A DNA stretch of 29,590 nt from Neisseriales bacterium (GCA_008017145.1 SSGY01000059.1:1-29590), one strand, 5' to 3'; positions 1 through 8,960 are shown, counted from the stretch's first letter. Notes: a model not told the origin generated them from the sequence alone. Numbers and translations are program-made.

Positions 1-596
1 AATTGCGGAGCCATTTGATAGGTTAAATTGACACCCAACAGAAAGCATAACATAGCACAAATTAAAATGCCACCAATTCCTGCCCGTGAAATAGTGTCCA
101 TGATCCCTTGTACGTACAGCGTGTATTCTTTTTTAAATAAGGTAACGAACGTATAACAAAGTTGGCCAAAGAAAGAAATTAATTGTAATGCTGTACGCCA
201 AGCATGAACTAAATCATCAAAAGTCTTTTCCACCCAACTTAACTCTTCAGTAACCGTTGCCGATTTTGCAGCACTTTGCTTGAGCTGATCACTCAAATCA
301 AATAGTTTTTGATCCTCAGGAAGCAATAACAATGGCTTTAACTGGTTTTTATTTTTAGCTAAAATATCAATTAAACGGTTTAAAAAATAAACACCAGCTG
401 TATCTAATGACCTAATTTTTTGACCATTTACCAATAAATTTTGATTTTTAATAGAGCTTACAGCAGTTAGAATATTTTCATCGATGGCAACCCAGCTCCA
501 CTCTCCACTTAAAGTTATGGTACTAGACGAAGCATCAAATTTGATTGCTGCCAAAGAAAGATCAGCTTTTCGTTTCTCTGTTATTTTTTTATACAT
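1..596 (-). CDS. MlaE-type lipid ABC transporter permease with fused N-terminal STAS domain (partial, C-terminus beyond window)
   Basis: Translating the minus strand from an ATG at 596 gives 198 open residues running off the left edge. Residues about 20-110 resemble a STAS domain, with the strand-helix motif SLDTAG at 63-68. Residues about 130-198 match the start of the MlaE/YrbE permease fold: an amphipathic elbow helix, a run ending in YVQGIMDTISRAGIGG and a hydrophobic membrane segment. MlaE permeases are the membrane subunits of ABC systems moving phospholipids or related lipids between inner and outer membrane; in E. coli the STAS protein MlaB is separate, whereas here it appears fused to the permease. 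The start lies 2 nt after the pssA stop with no strong Shine-Dalgarno, so translational coupling is likely. The ATPase and substrate-binding genes, if linked, would lie beyond the window. Family call is firm; lipid substrate is inferred. Confidence 0.85.
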   Translation of the reverse strand, partial: MYKKITEKRKADLSLAAIKFDASSSTITLSGEWSWVAIDENILTAVSSIKNQNLLVNGQKIRSLDTAGVYFLNRLIDILAKNKNQLKPLLLLPEDQKLFDLSDQLKQSAAKSATVTEELSWVEKTFDDLVHAWRTALQLISFFGQLCYTFVTLFKKEYTLYVQGIMDTISRAGIGGILICAMLCFLLGVNLTYQMAPQ

Positions 597-598
597 AT

Positions 599-1411
599 TT
601 AACCATTCTGATTATCATTAACATTGGAATCTTGAGATATGGATAACATCGACGAATGCTCATCCTTATTTGTTATGTTACTTTTACTAGGATAACCGAT
701 TCTAAATATCCACAGGAAATAACTAACTAGAGCATAAAGTACAAAGAACCCATAAATAACCTCTTCCGGATAATAAAACAAAAACACCAACAATGCCAAA
801 AACATTAACAAAGCTCGAAATGGTGCAGTTTGATGGAAATGAAATTCTTTAAAGCTATAAAACCTAACGTTACTTACCATTGATAATCCAGCGAGCAAGG
901 TTATAAATAAACCTAAAATAACGATAGGAAGTGAACTGAAATCATACTCAGCACAAATATAAACATAACCAACAACTAAAGCTGCAGCTGACGGCGAAGG
1001 AAGCCCTTGAAAATACTTCTTATCAACAACTCCAATCATTACATTAAACCTGGCTAAACGCAAGCCAGCACAAGCGCAATACACAAATGCTACTAGCCAA
1101 CCAATTTTACCCAGATTATGCAAGCCCCAGTTGAAGACAATCATCGCAGGCGCAGCACCAAACGCAACCATATCTGCAAGACTATCCAATTCGGCACCAA
1201 ATGGTGATGAAGTATGTGTCAAACGAGCCACTCTACCATCTAAACTATCCAGTACCATTGAAAATAATATTGCCAAACCAGCATGATAAAAATCACCACC
1301 AATCGACTGTACCATTGCATAAAAACCACAAAACATTGAACTTAGTGTAATCATGCTTGGAAGCAGGTAGATTGGCGAACCTTTAGCCCTTTGGTTATTA
1401 ATTTGTGACAT
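599..1411 (-). CDS. pssA: CDP-diacylglycerol-serine O-phosphatidyltransferase (phosphatidylserine synthase)
   Basis: A 270-residue integral membrane enzyme of the CDP-alcohol phosphatidyltransferase family, making phosphatidylserine from CDP-diacylglycerol and L-serine. The signature D-x2-D-G-x2-A-R-x8-G-x3-D-x3-D is complete: D55, D58, G59, A62, R63, G72, D76 and D80. Several hydrophobic segments follow and the last 25 or so residues are a polar, serine- and asparagine-rich tail. It is the membrane-embedded type II synthase, not the phospholipase-D-like E. coli form. The ATG starts 2 nt after the psd stop, with AAGG and AGGA upstream inside the end of psd, so the genes are translationally linked. 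The product is the substrate of the decarboxylase encoded just upstream. Confidence 0.95.
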   Translation of the reverse strand: MSQINNQRAKGSPIYLLPSMITLSSMFCGFYAMVQSIGGDFYHAGLAILFSMVLDSLDGRVARLTHTSSPFGAELDSLADMVAFGAAPAMIVFNWGLHNLGKIGWLVAFVYCACAGLRLARFNVMIGVVDKKYFQGLPSPSAAALVVGYVYICAEYDFSSLPIVILGLFITLLAGLSMVSNVRFYSFKEFHFHQTAPFRALLMFLALLVFLFYYPEEVIYGFFVLYALVSYFLWIFRIGYPSKSNITNKDEHSSMLSISQDSNVNDNQNG

Positions 1412-1413
1412 TC

Positions 1414-2058
1414 CTAGTCAACCTTAGCTATAATAGTCTCTGTAGCTTTAACCTTTTGCCCAATACTAACTAATGGTGTAGCACTCAATGGTAGATACAA
1501 ATCGACTCTTGAACCAAAGCGAATAAAACCATAACGTTCACCACGTTTTAACCATTCGCCAGCCTTTGTATAGCATAAAATACGTCTAGCCACTAAACCA
1601 GCAACTTGTACAAAAGTAATTTTTTGACCATTAGTCATCTTAACAATTACTGCATTGCGCTCATTTTCGGTTGATGCTTTATCAAAATCAGCATTAACAA
1701 ACTTACCAGCAAAATACTGAACATCAAGAACTTCACCATCGACCGGTGAACGATTAGAATGAACATTAAATACATTCATAAATACACTAATTTTTAATGC
1801 TTCAACTTGTTGGTAATCATCAAAAGCTTTTTCGATACAAATAACTTTACCATCCGCAGGAGATAAAATTGCACCAGCATCTTGCGGAATAGTCCGTGGC
1901 GGATCACGAAAAAATTGTACTACAAATGCTGCTATCAAAATAAAAGGCAACGCAGCAATAAAATTAGTTAGCCATAGAATAACTAGTGCTAAGCCTACGC
2001 TAAGTCCAATAAATGGCCAGCCTTCTTTGGCAAATGATGGGTGAGGATAATGTTTCAA
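1414..2058 (-). CDS. psd: Phosphatidylserine decarboxylase proenzyme, short type
   Basis: A 214-residue pyruvoyl enzyme converting phosphatidylserine to phosphatidylethanolamine. It has two N-terminal hydrophobic segments (about 15-50), then SPADGK at 66-71, [16 protein letters not shown] around 93-108, and the C-terminal motif RFGSR. Self-cleavage is expected between G182 and S183, giving a large beta chain and a short alpha chain with the pyruvoyl group. The length fits the short Psd group rather than the roughly 320-residue E. coli type. The start codon is TTG at 2058-2056: it is preceded by AGGAG at good spacing, and the protein from there matches the family N-terminus. It lies 23 nt after mrcA and directly before pssA. 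Confidence 0.95.
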   Translation of the reverse strand: MKHYPHPSFAKEGWPFIGLSVGLALVILWLTNFIAALPFILIAAFVVQFFRDPPRTIPQDAGAILSPADGKVICIEKAFDDYQQVEALKISVFMNVFNVHSNRSPVDGEVLDVQYFAGKFVNADFDKASTENERNAVIVKMTNGQKITFVQVAGLVARRILCYTKAGEWLKRGERYGFIRFGSRVDLYLPLSATPLVSIGQKVKATETIIAKVD

Positions 2059-2081
2059 TCGATGCTCCTATTTATTAAAAG

Positions 2082-4505
2082 TTAATCTTGAATATTTTTT
2101 ATTATATCATTAATATCACCACGGCTGGTTGAATTATCAACTGCCGCTGGTGCGCTACTGTCAGTTTTAGCAGCTTGAGCTGCAATTGGATCACTGGCAT
2201 TGGAATCTTGTGGGCTTAAGTTATCACCACTCTCTTCTTCACCAAGTTCACCAGATGCATTATGCTTGCCAATAATACTACCTTCATAATAGTATTCCGT
2301 ATCACCTTTCCAAGTTCCGCCATCTTCTGTCACAATACCGCTAGGCATTGCTAACTGTCGCTCAGGAAGAGTAGGTAATGCACTACGCATAAAATCTATC
2401 CAAATCGGCAAAGCGAGTGTTGCACCAAACTGACGGCCTAAGCTTTTCGGTTGATCATAGCCAACCCAAGTTATTGCTACCAAATCAGGTGTATAACCAT
2501 CAAACCAAACATCTTTAGCATCATTGGTTGTTCCAGTTTTACCCGCGACATCACTGCGATGGAGTTCACGCCAAGCACGCGCTCCTGTACCATATTTAGC
2601 AACATCTTTTAAAATACTGTTCATAATAAATGCGTTACGCGGATCAATCACCGGCGATTGCTGGGCAATATTACTTGGCTGGGTTTGCGCTAATAATTTA
2701 CCATTCGCATCAGTAATTTTATCAATAAAATATGGCTGTACTAAATACCCACCATTGGCAAACACGGCATAGGCTTGTGCCATTTGTAGTGGTGTAACTT
2801 CATTAGCACCAAGAGCCATGGTTAGGTACGGCTGAAATTGTGATTCTGAAAAACCAAATTTAGAGACATAACTAATCGCATATTGCGGTGAAATTGCATT
2901 TAAAATTTTCACAGTAATTAAATTGCGCGATAACGTCAGCCCTTGACGTAATGAGATAGGTCCAAGGAATTTGCCATCATCATTTTTAGGACACCATTGT
3001 CCGCCATCATTTCCACCGGGGAAGCACACCTGAGAATCATCAATAATAGTCTCAGTAGTAAAACCTTTCTCTAATGCTGCAGAATAAATAAATGGTTTAA
3101 AGCTTGAACCTGGTTGACGTTTTGCTTGCATTACGTGGTTAAAACTGTTTGCAGTAAAGTCAAATCCACCCATTAATGCTTGAATCGCACCACTTTGTGG
3201 ATTCATAGCAACTAATGCTCCTTGAACCTGAGGAAGCTGGCTGATTTGCCATTGATCATTATTTTGACGAACTCTAATTACAGACCCAGGTAAAATCGAT
3301 TTTGCACCATTACCTAAATATTTATGCACCCAGTCTAATTGCTTACCGCTAAAAGTAAGATGATTGCCATTACGTAATATGACATCAATTGAATCAGGAG
3401 TAACCTGCAAAACAATTGCAGCGAATAAATCACCATAATCAGTTATACCATCAAATAAGCCAAGCGCAGTTTGGTCCAAAGTACTGTCTGGCGAAGAAGG
3501 TGTCAAATCAACGCGTTGCTCTGGTCCTTGGTAACCATGAGTTGCGTCATAATTTAAAATTCCTTTACGTAATGCCGCGTATGCAGCTTGTTGTAATTTG
3601 CTATTTACGGTGGTATAAACTTTGAAACCTTGCGTGTAAACAGCGTCGCCATATGTTGGATAAAGATATTGACGAGCCATTTCCGCAATATAGCTGCCAG
3701 AATCAGTAAAGTCTTTTACAGTTCCACGCGCAACAATAATTTTTTGCTTCACTGCTTCATCGTATTGCTCTTGGGTAATATAACCATGTTTTAGCATCCG
3801 ACCCAACACATACATTTCACGATCATGTGAGCGTTTTGGATTTACAACTGGGTTATAGGCAGATGGAGCTTTAGGAAGCCCTGCAAGTACCGCGTATTCA
3901 GCAATGGTTAACTTATCTAGAGGTCTACCAAAATAAGTTTGTGCAGCTTCGGCAAAACCATAGGCACGTTGCCCCAAATAAATTTGATTAATATAAAGTG
4001 AAAGAATCTGATCTTTACTCAGTGAATGTTCAATTTTGTAAGAAAGTAGAATTTCGTTAAACTTACGAGTGAATGTTTTTTGCGTTGTTAGGAAGAAATT
4101 ACGTGCTACTTGCATCGTAATCGTGCTCGCACCAGATTGCAAATGTCCCGTAGTAATATTACCAAGAGCAGCGCGAATAATGCCTAAGATATCAACTCCA
4201 CCATGCTCATAGAAACGCTCATCTTCTGCAGATAAGATTGCATTGACTAAAAGCTTAGGAGTATTGTCAAAATCAACATAAATTCGATGTTCCTGACCAA
4301 ACTGACCAAGCAAGACACCATCCGAAGAATAAACTTGTAATGGCAATTTTGGTTGATAATTATGCAACTCATCCATACTTGGTAATTTAGGGTATGTAAC
4401 CGCAATCATTACTGCAACCACACCACCACCAGCGAGAATTAGTCCAAGCACCAACCAAAATAACTTGGCAAAAATTGAACTCTTTTTGGGAGCTTGTAAA
4501 TCCAT
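2082..4505 (-). CDS. mrcA: Penicillin-binding protein 1A (bifunctional peptidoglycan glycosyltransferase/transpeptidase)
   Basis: An 807-residue class A penicillin-binding protein that polymerises lipid II and cross-links glycan strands in the periplasm. One membrane anchor lies at about residues 12-37. The GT51 glycosyltransferase domain carries EDERFYEHGG (catalytic Glu about 94) and GASTITMQVARNFF at 125-138. The middle region about 330-425 corresponds to the OB-like insert of PBP1A. The transpeptidase domain has S467-x-x-K470 in PGSSFK, SRN at 526-528 and KTGT at 656-659, so all active-site motifs are present. The tail from about 740 is acidic and rich in Ser, Asp and Ala, probably disordered. 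A TATAAT at 4537-4542 in the 71-base gap after guaA suggests its own promoter. PBP1A (mrcA/ponA) is favoured over PBP1B by domain layout. Confidence 0.95.
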   Translation of the reverse strand: MDLQAPKKSSIFAKLFWLVLGLILAGGGVVAVMIAVTYPKLPSMDELHNYQPKLPLQVYSSDGVLLGQFGQEHRIYVDFDNTPKLLVNAILSAEDERFYEHGGVDILGIIRAALGNITTGHLQSGASTITMQVARNFFLTTQKTFTRKFNEILLSYKIEHSLSKDQILSLYINQIYLGQRAYGFAEAAQTYFGRPLDKLTIAEYAVLAGLPKAPSAYNPVVNPKRSHDREMYVLGRMLKHGYITQEQYDEAVKQKIIVARGTVKDFTDSGSYIAEMARQYLYPTYGDAVYTQGFKVYTTVNSKLQQAAYAALRKGILNYDATHGYQGPEQRVDLTPSSPDSTLDQTALGLFDGITDYGDLFAAIVLQVTPDSIDVILRNGNHLTFSGKQLDWVHKYLGNGAKSILPGSVIRVRQNNDQWQISQLPQVQGALVAMNPQSGAIQALMGGFDFTANSFNHVMQAKRQPGSSFKPFIYSAALEKGFTTETIIDDSQVCFPGGNDGGQWCPKNDDGKFLGPISLRQGLTLSRNLITVKILNAISPQYAISYVSKFGFSESQFQPYLTMALGANEVTPLQMAQAYAVFANGGYLVQPYFIDKITDANGKLLAQTQPSNIAQQSPVIDPRNAFIMNSILKDVAKYGTGARAWRELHRSDVAGKTGTTNDAKDVWFDGYTPDLVAITWVGYDQPKSLGRQFGATLALPIWIDFMRSALPTLPERQLAMPSGIVTEDGGTWKGDTEYYYEGSIIGKHNASGELGEEESGDNLSPQDSNASDPIAAQAAKTDSSAPAAVDNSTSRGDINDIIKNIQD

Positions 4506-4536
4506 ACTCTTAATCTTACTAAAAATTTATTAGATT

Positions 4537-4542
4537 ATTATA
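4537..4542 (-). promoter_or_regulatory. Candidate -10 element for mrcA
   Basis: A perfect TATAAT on the minus strand lies about 32 nt before the mrcA ATG in the gap downstream of guaA. No good -35 box is visible at 16-18 nt spacing, so this is a candidate only. Confidence 0.4.
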
Positions 4543-4576
4543 CTACAAAACATGTTTATACTTGCTTGAAACAGGC

Positions 4577-6142
4577 TTATTCCCACTCTATTGTTGCTGG
4601 TGGCTTACCAGAAATATCATAAACCACACGATTAATACCTTTAACTTCGTTAATAATCCTATTTGCAACACGGGTTATAAATTCAAAAGGTAGATTTGCT
4701 ACATTTGCGGTCATAAAGTCAGTCGTTTCCACCGCTCTAAGTGATACAACATAATCATAGGTGCGTCCATCGCCCATAACTCCAACTGATTTTACGGGCA
4801 GAAATACCGCAAAAGCCTGAGCGGTTTTATGATACAAATCATGTTTGTATAGCTCTTCAATAAAAATACTATCTGCATGCTGCAATAAACTAACAAACTC
4901 AGGTTTAATTTCACCTAAAATACGCACAGCTAAGCCAGGTCCTGGGAATGGATGACGATAAATTAATTTAGGCTCAATCCCTAATGACACACCCAAAGAA
5001 CGAACTTCATCTTTAAATAACTCACGCAGTGGCTCAAGTAATTGAAGATTCATCTCCTCAGGCAATCCACCAACATTATGGTGTGATTTGATATTATGCG
5101 CTTTATTGGTTTTACTACCTGCTGACTCAATAACATCCGGGTAAATTGTTCCTTGTGCAAGCCATTTGGCATTACTTAATTTTGCAGCTTCACGTTGGAA
5201 AATATCAACGAAAAGTTTACCAATAATTTTACGTTTTTGCTCAGGATCACTAACACCGCTTAATGCTGTGAAAAATTCATCTTTGGCATCAACTTTAATA
5301 ATGTTCAGATTTAAATGTTCATGGTAATTTTGCATCACTTGTTGTGCTTCATTAAGCCGTAGCAAGCCAGTATCAACAAAAATACATTGTAATTGAGCAC
5401 CAATGGCTTTATGAATCAAAACTCCGGCAACACTGCTATCCACACCACCAGATAGTGCTAAAATAACCATATCTTTGCCAACTTGAGTACGAATTTTAGC
5501 AATAACCTCATCTGCGTAGTTTGGCATAGTCCAAGAACGCTCACAGCCACAAACTTCAATCACGAAGTGCTCAAGCATTCTTGTTCCCTGTTTAGTGTGG
5601 GTTACTTCAGGGTGAAACTGCAAAGCATATATTTTACGTTCTAGATTTGCCATTGCCGCGACAGGGCAAGAAGGCGTCTTTGCAATAACTTCAAACCCAG
5701 CAGGTAATTTAGTAACCTTATCACCATGGCTCATCCATACTTGTAAAAAATCACCGTGTTCACCAACGCCATCACTCAAACCAGCAAATAAGGGGCTCTT
5801 ACAATCATAAATCTCAGCATAACCAAATTCGCGGCTACCTGAACTCTCAACTTTACCACCTAGTTGGTTAGCAATGGTTTGCATACCGTAGCAAATGCCC
5901 AATACTGGCACGCCTAACTCAAATACCGCAGTTGGTGCACTCGGAGTATCATTTTCATAAACTGAATTGGGGCCGCCCGATAAAATTATTCCCTGCGGCG
6001 CAAAAGCCTGAATAAAATCGTCTGACACATCATAGGGGTGAATTTCACAGTAAACATTAAACTCACGTACCCGCCTAGCAATTAGCTGAGTCAATTGTGA
6101 ACCAAAATCTAAAATTAAAATTTTATTACCGTGAATATTCAT
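4577..6142 (-). CDS. guaA: GMP synthase (glutamine-hydrolysing)
   Basis: A 521-residue cytosolic enzyme converting XMP, glutamine and ATP to GMP. The N-terminal class I glutamine amidotransferase domain has the oxyanion GG in LSGGPNS (55-61), nucleophile C84 in GICYGMQ, and H177/E179 in QFHPEV. The ATP pyrophosphatase domain has the P-loop-like SGGVDSS at 231-237. The C-terminal dimerisation/XMP-binding domain ends in the usual KPPATIEWE. Length is typical. The ATG is preceded by AAAGGG. The gene follows pyrH by 82 nt; both make nucleotides, but co-transcription is not proven. No terminator is evident after the stop. Confidence 0.98.
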   Translation of the reverse strand: MNIHGNKILILDFGSQLTQLIARRVREFNVYCEIHPYDVSDDFIQAFAPQGIILSGGPNSVYENDTPSAPTAVFELGVPVLGICYGMQTIANQLGGKVESSGSREFGYAEIYDCKSPLFAGLSDGVGEHGDFLQVWMSHGDKVTKLPAGFEVIAKTPSCPVAAMANLERKIYALQFHPEVTHTKQGTRMLEHFVIEVCGCERSWTMPNYADEVIAKIRTQVGKDMVILALSGGVDSSVAGVLIHKAIGAQLQCIFVDTGLLRLNEAQQVMQNYHEHLNLNIIKVDAKDEFFTALSGVSDPEQKRKIIGKLFVDIFQREAAKLSNAKWLAQGTIYPDVIESAGSKTNKAHNIKSHHNVGGLPEEMNLQLLEPLRELFKDEVRSLGVSLGIEPKLIYRHPFPGPGLAVRILGEIKPEFVSLLQHADSIFIEELYKHDLYHKTAQAFAVFLPVKSVGVMGDGRTYDYVVSLRAVETTDFMTANVANLPFEFITRVANRIINEVKGINRVVYDISGKPPATIEWE

Positions 6143-6224
6143 TATTACCCTTTTTCAAAATATATTGCTGTAGCTTCATCTAGCGCTATTATCGCTATTT
6201 TACGATCATGCTTAATTAGTATAT

Positions 6225-6941
6225 TTATTTACAATACACTAATGTACCTTCATCTTCTCCTAAAACTACTCGTTTTAAACTACCAGCTTTAAAAATGCTA
6301 CAGACTTTAATATTTAAACCATTCTCGCGACAAAGTGCAAATGCAGCCATATCCATCACACCTAAATTTTCTCCAATTGCTTCATCAAATGATAATTGCT
6401 GATATTTGACAGCATCCGCAAATTTCTTCGGATCTTTATTATAAACTCCATCAACTTTAGTAGCCTTAATCAGTAAATCCGCATTCATCTCTAAACCACG
6501 CAACGCAGCACCACTATCCGTTGTAAAGTATGGACTACCTGTACCACCAACAAAAATTACTACATCACCATCATTTAGACGTTTTATCATACTATCTCGG
6601 TTATAACCTTTAATAAAGCTACCAACCGCAAAAGCTGAAAACAGTTTGGCATCAATTCCCTGCGCGTTAAATGAATCACGTAACAATATTCCATTCATCA
6701 CTGTTGCAAGCATGCCCATTGTGTCAGCATTGGCGCGTTGAATGCCCAATTTATCACTTCCAGCCACGCCACGAAAAAAATTTCCGCCGCCAATTACTAT
6801 TCCAACTTTCACTCCCAAAGCAAGAACGTCTTTAACTTGTTGTAAAATAAATGCAACTGTTTCAGTATCTACTGAGTCTCTACTCTCTCCCATCAGCGCT
6901 TCGCCAGATAATTTTAGTAGAATTCGGGGATACTTAAGCAT
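6225..6941 (-). CDS. pyrH: UMP kinase (uridylate kinase)
   Basis: A 238-residue amino-acid-kinase-fold enzyme phosphorylating UMP to UDP, normally a hexamer regulated by GTP and UTP. Diagnostic segments are LKLSGEAL near residue 8, VIGGGNFFRG around 49-58, and the GGTGSPYFTTDSGAALR stretch around 132-148 that contacts nucleotide. Length matches bacterial PyrH. The ATG is preceded by AAGGA at 7 nt. In many bacteria pyrH lies between tsf and frr; neither is next to it here. A strong extended -10 lies just upstream at 6968-6973. Confidence 0.97.
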   Translation of the reverse strand: MLKYPRILLKLSGEALMGESRDSVDTETVAFILQQVKDVLALGVKVGIVIGGGNFFRGVAGSDKLGIQRANADTMGMLATVMNGILLRDSFNAQGIDAKLFSAFAVGSFIKGYNRDSMIKRLNDGDVVIFVGGTGSPYFTTDSGAALRGLEMNADLLIKATKVDGVYNKDPKKFADAVKYQQLSFDEAIGENLGVMDMAAFALCRENGLNIKVCSIFKAGSLKRVVLGEDEGTLVYCK

Positions 6942-6967
6942 AGCTATTCCTTGTAAAAATGAAGCGA

Positions 6968-6973
6968 ATTATA
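6968..6973 (-). promoter_or_regulatory. Extended -10 promoter for pyrH
   Basis: The minus strand reads TATGGTATAAT, i.e. a TGn-extended consensus -10, about 27 nt before the pyrH ATG. There is no consensus -35 at 17 nt, as is common for extended -10 promoters. An inverted repeat AGCATT-TT-AATGCT lies immediately upstream of the -10 on the minus strand. Confidence 0.6.
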
Positions 6974-7122
6974 CCATAAATAGCATTAAAATGCTGTTAA
7001 AGCTGTAACCTAGCTACAGATTGAAGGTACTGAATAACAATTTACGACGAAGCTTATTACTCGTAAGTGAAGAGTAAACCAACGAGTCAGGAAATACAAC
7101 TATTAGAATGTAAACCTAATGA

Positions 7123-7162
7123 AATTAAAAAACCCAGTAATTTCAACTAATTACTGGGTTTT
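7123..7162 (-). terminator. Rho-independent terminator of tRNA-Leu
   Basis: On the minus strand a 14-bp perfect stem, AAAACCCAGTAATT paired with AATTACTGGGTTTT around a 6-nt loop, is followed by a T-rich tail (TTTTTTAATT). It begins 16 nt after the CCA end of tRNA-Leu. The stem is symmetric enough that it might also work on the plus strand, but no plus-strand gene needs it. Confidence 0.85.
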
Positions 7163-7177
7163 ATATTTTGTATTCTG

Positions 7178-7264
7178 TGGTGCCGGGAGAGGGACTTGAA
7201 CCCTCACGCCATTGCTGGCACCGGATTTTGAGTCCGGCGCGTCTACCAATTCCACCATCCCGGC
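7178..7264 (-). tRNA. tRNA-Leu (anticodon CAA)
   Basis: The minus strand folds as an 87-nt class II tRNA with an encoded CCA end. The acceptor stem is GCCGGGA/TCCCGGC, the anticodon stem CCGGA/TCCGG, and the loop CTCAAAA gives anticodon CAA, reading UUG. The variable arm is long, as in tRNA-Leu, and the T-arm loop contains GTTCAAGTC. Discriminator base is A. It has its own promoter and terminator, so it is a single-gene transcript. Confidence 0.95.
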
Positions 7265-7280
7265 TAAGAATGAGAAGCGT

Positions 7281-7310
7281 ATTATACGCTGGAATTAACA
7301 CTCTCGTCAA
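7281..7310 (-). promoter_or_regulatory. Sigma-70-type promoter of tRNA-Leu
   Basis: The -35 box TTGACG (7310-7305) and consensus -10 TATAAT (7286-7281) are separated by 18 nt, ending about 17 nt before the mature tRNA 5' end. This is a near-consensus promoter, expected for a stable RNA gene. Confidence 0.85.
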
Positions 7311-7343
7311 GTGCTATTTAACTAATTTACGCAACGCCTAGTA

Positions 7344-8435
7344 CTAAATTAGGAAATTGGCATGCCCAACCCAGTATATATAGTAAGACAAATAAAGAAC
7401 GAATGAAAATAATAATGCCAATACTTTAATCGTCCAAGACTTCTCTGCTAAAAGCACAACAGCAAAGTACAGCGTAAACAAAGTACCGCAAAATCGCCCT
7501 TCAGACATCATAGTTCCAGTCATTACGCCAGGAAGAATACATGCCAAATTAAAACAAGCTTCTTCATAATATTTTTTAATCAGCATATAGATGGATAATA
7601 GAAATGAAATAGCAAATAATACTGAGTTATGAAAATCAGTAGCCATTACCCATAGCTGATTCCCCAAATGTGCAAAATCCCAACCTTTACGCCCCCAGCC
7701 TTTTTGGATATGTTGAAAGGCTAAAAAATCACCCGCACGATATTGCAAGAATAGCATATAAACTATTAATCCAGCACTGGCTATTAATAGTGAAATAACC
7801 ATTAGTTTAAATGGTTTACGATAACGAACAAAATTAATAAAAATAGGCACTAAAAACATAATTCCAACCGGACGCGTAGCTGAAAGTAATCCTCCAAGAA
7901 TGCTGCCTTTTATTTCACGATTAGTTCGTAAAAAATAAAAGCCACTAATAGATAATGCCAAAAAAAGCCCTTCGGTGTAGAGCGATGAAAAATAGACACT
8001 AAACGGTGAAAAAATTAAAAGTGTAACACCGAAACGGCTATTAAGATCATTAAAATTAAGGCGTAGCAATTTGTAGAAAAAGATTGCAGCGACAAAGACA
8101 AATATTTGATTCAATAAGATTCCGGCAAGTACAGCATCCAATGTAGTTACTTTAGCAGCAATCGCGACTAGATTGGGATATAATGGGAAAAATGCCCAAT
8201 TTGCAAGATTCTTCCAAATTTTAGGATGTGTTCGTACAGCATGATCATAACCATCATTAATTATGGTCAAATACCATTTACAGTCCCACTTGCACATTAC
8301 ACTAGTAAAGTCACCTTTACTATGAAGTAATAAAATATTTGCAATATTAAACTGATAATACATTATTACCCTGCTGATGACAAATATCAACACGATAAAT
8401 AATAGCCAATTTGATTTGAGATATTTATCAACCAT
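7344..8435 (-). CDS. Polytopic membrane glycosyltransferase, PIG-V-like mannosyltransferase family (GT-C fold)
   Basis: A protein of 363 residues (ATG start) with roughly ten hydrophobic segments. The N-terminal region has a membrane helix, then CKWDCKWYLTIINDGYD: a W-D...W-Y...I...G-Y pattern like the WD-containing first loop of the PIG-V/Mannosyl_trans2 family and other GT-C enzymes, where an acidic residue in this loop is catalytic. Such enzymes use polyprenyl-phosphate sugars on the outer face of the membrane. Donor and acceptor are unknown; bacteria do not make GPI anchors. A GTG one codon upstream (8438) is an alternative start; the Shine-Dalgarno is weak either way. A candidate TATAAT lies at 8470-8475. 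The gene stands alone between the alpha operon terminator and tRNA-Leu, with no polysaccharide genes beside it. Confidence 0.75.
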   Translation of the reverse strand: MVDKYLKSNWLLFIVLIFVISRVIMYYQFNIANILLLHSKGDFTSVMCKWDCKWYLTIINDGYDHAVRTHPKIWKNLANWAFFPLYPNLVAIAAKVTTLDAVLAGILLNQIFVFVAAIFFYKLLRLNFNDLNSRFGVTLLIFSPFSVYFSSLYTEGLFLALSISGFYFLRTNREIKGSILGGLLSATRPVGIMFLVPIFINFVRYRKPFKLMVISLLIASAGLIVYMLFLQYRAGDFLAFQHIQKGWGRKGWDFAHLGNQLWVMATDFHNSVLFAISFLLSIYMLIKKYYEEACFNLACILPGVMTGTMMSEGRFCGTLFTLYFAVVLLAEKSWTIKVLALLFSFVLYLSYYIYWVGHANFLI

Positions 8436-8469
8436 CACTAACTTTCACATACAAAATTGATAAGTTTAG

Positions 8470-8475
8470 ATTATA
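8470..8475 (-). promoter_or_regulatory. Candidate -10 for the PIG-V-like gene
   Basis: A perfect TATAAT (TTGTTATAATC on the minus strand) sits 35 nt before the start codon, just beyond the rplQ terminator. The upstream -35 is poor (TTGTCT at 15 nt or TTTTTG at 18 nt). Confidence 0.5.
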
Positions 8476-8502
8476 ACAAACTATTTATTTAGACAAAAAT
8501 AT

Positions 8503-8531
8503 AATTAAAAAACCCAGCCTATAAAGGCTGG
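8503..8531 (-). terminator. Rho-independent terminator of the alpha operon (after rplQ)
   Basis: Minus strand: CCAGCCT, loop TTAT, AGGCTGG, then GTTTTTTAATT. A perfect 7-bp GC-rich stem with a run of six T starts about 24 nt after the rplQ stop, ending the long ribosomal-protein transcript. Confidence 0.92.
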
Positions 8532-8554
8532 ATCTTTTAACTTCTTGAATGAAC

Positions 8555-8941
8555 TTATTCAGCTTCAACTGCTTCAGTTGCTTCAGGACGGTCAACCAAT
8601 TCCATAAATGCACGAGGTGCATTATCACCAGGACGGAAACCGTATTTTAATACGCGAGTATAACCACCATTACGAGCGGCATAGCGTGGACCAATCACGT
8701 CAAACAATTTAACGACAGTATCACGATCACGGATACGATCAAATGCTAAACGGCGGTTAGCTAATGATGGATTTTTAGCCAAAGTAATTAATGGCTCAAC
8801 AACTTTGCGTAATTCTTTTGCTTTTGGTAAAGTTGTAATAATCGCTTCATGCTGCAACAACGATACTGCCATATTTTTGAACATAGCTTTACGGTGAGCT
8901 GAAGTACGATTCAATTTACGATGTGCACAACGATGTCTCAT
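8555..8941 (-). CDS. rplQ: 50S ribosomal protein L17
   Basis: 128 residues, starting [20 protein letters not shown] as in bacterial L17. It has the family [11 protein letters not shown] segment and the C-terminal [17 protein letters not shown] region. L17 binds 23S rRNA near the exit tunnel. The last ten or so residues are an acidic Ala/Glu/Val tail. It is the last gene of the alpha operon, directly followed by a terminator, 19 nt after rpoA. Confidence 0.98.
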   Translation of the reverse strand: MRHRCAHRKLNRTSAHRKAMFKNMAVSLLQHEAIITTLPKAKELRKVVEPLITLAKNPSLANRRLAFDRIRDRDTVVKLFDVIGPRYAARNGGYTRVLKYGFRPGDNAPRAFMELVDRPEATEAVEAE

Positions 8942-8960
8942 GCTCTACATCCCTTCAAAA

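Noticed and set aside
2524..2772. Plus-strand open frame antisense to mrcA
   Set aside because: Low-quality composition and no recognisable domain; it shadows the transpeptidase codons. Similar plus-strand frames opposite rpoA, rpsE, secY and rfbG were dismissed for the same reason.
4560..4580. GCCTG-TTT-CAAGC hairpin after guaA as a terminator
   Set aside because: The short stem has a mismatch and is not followed by a T-run.
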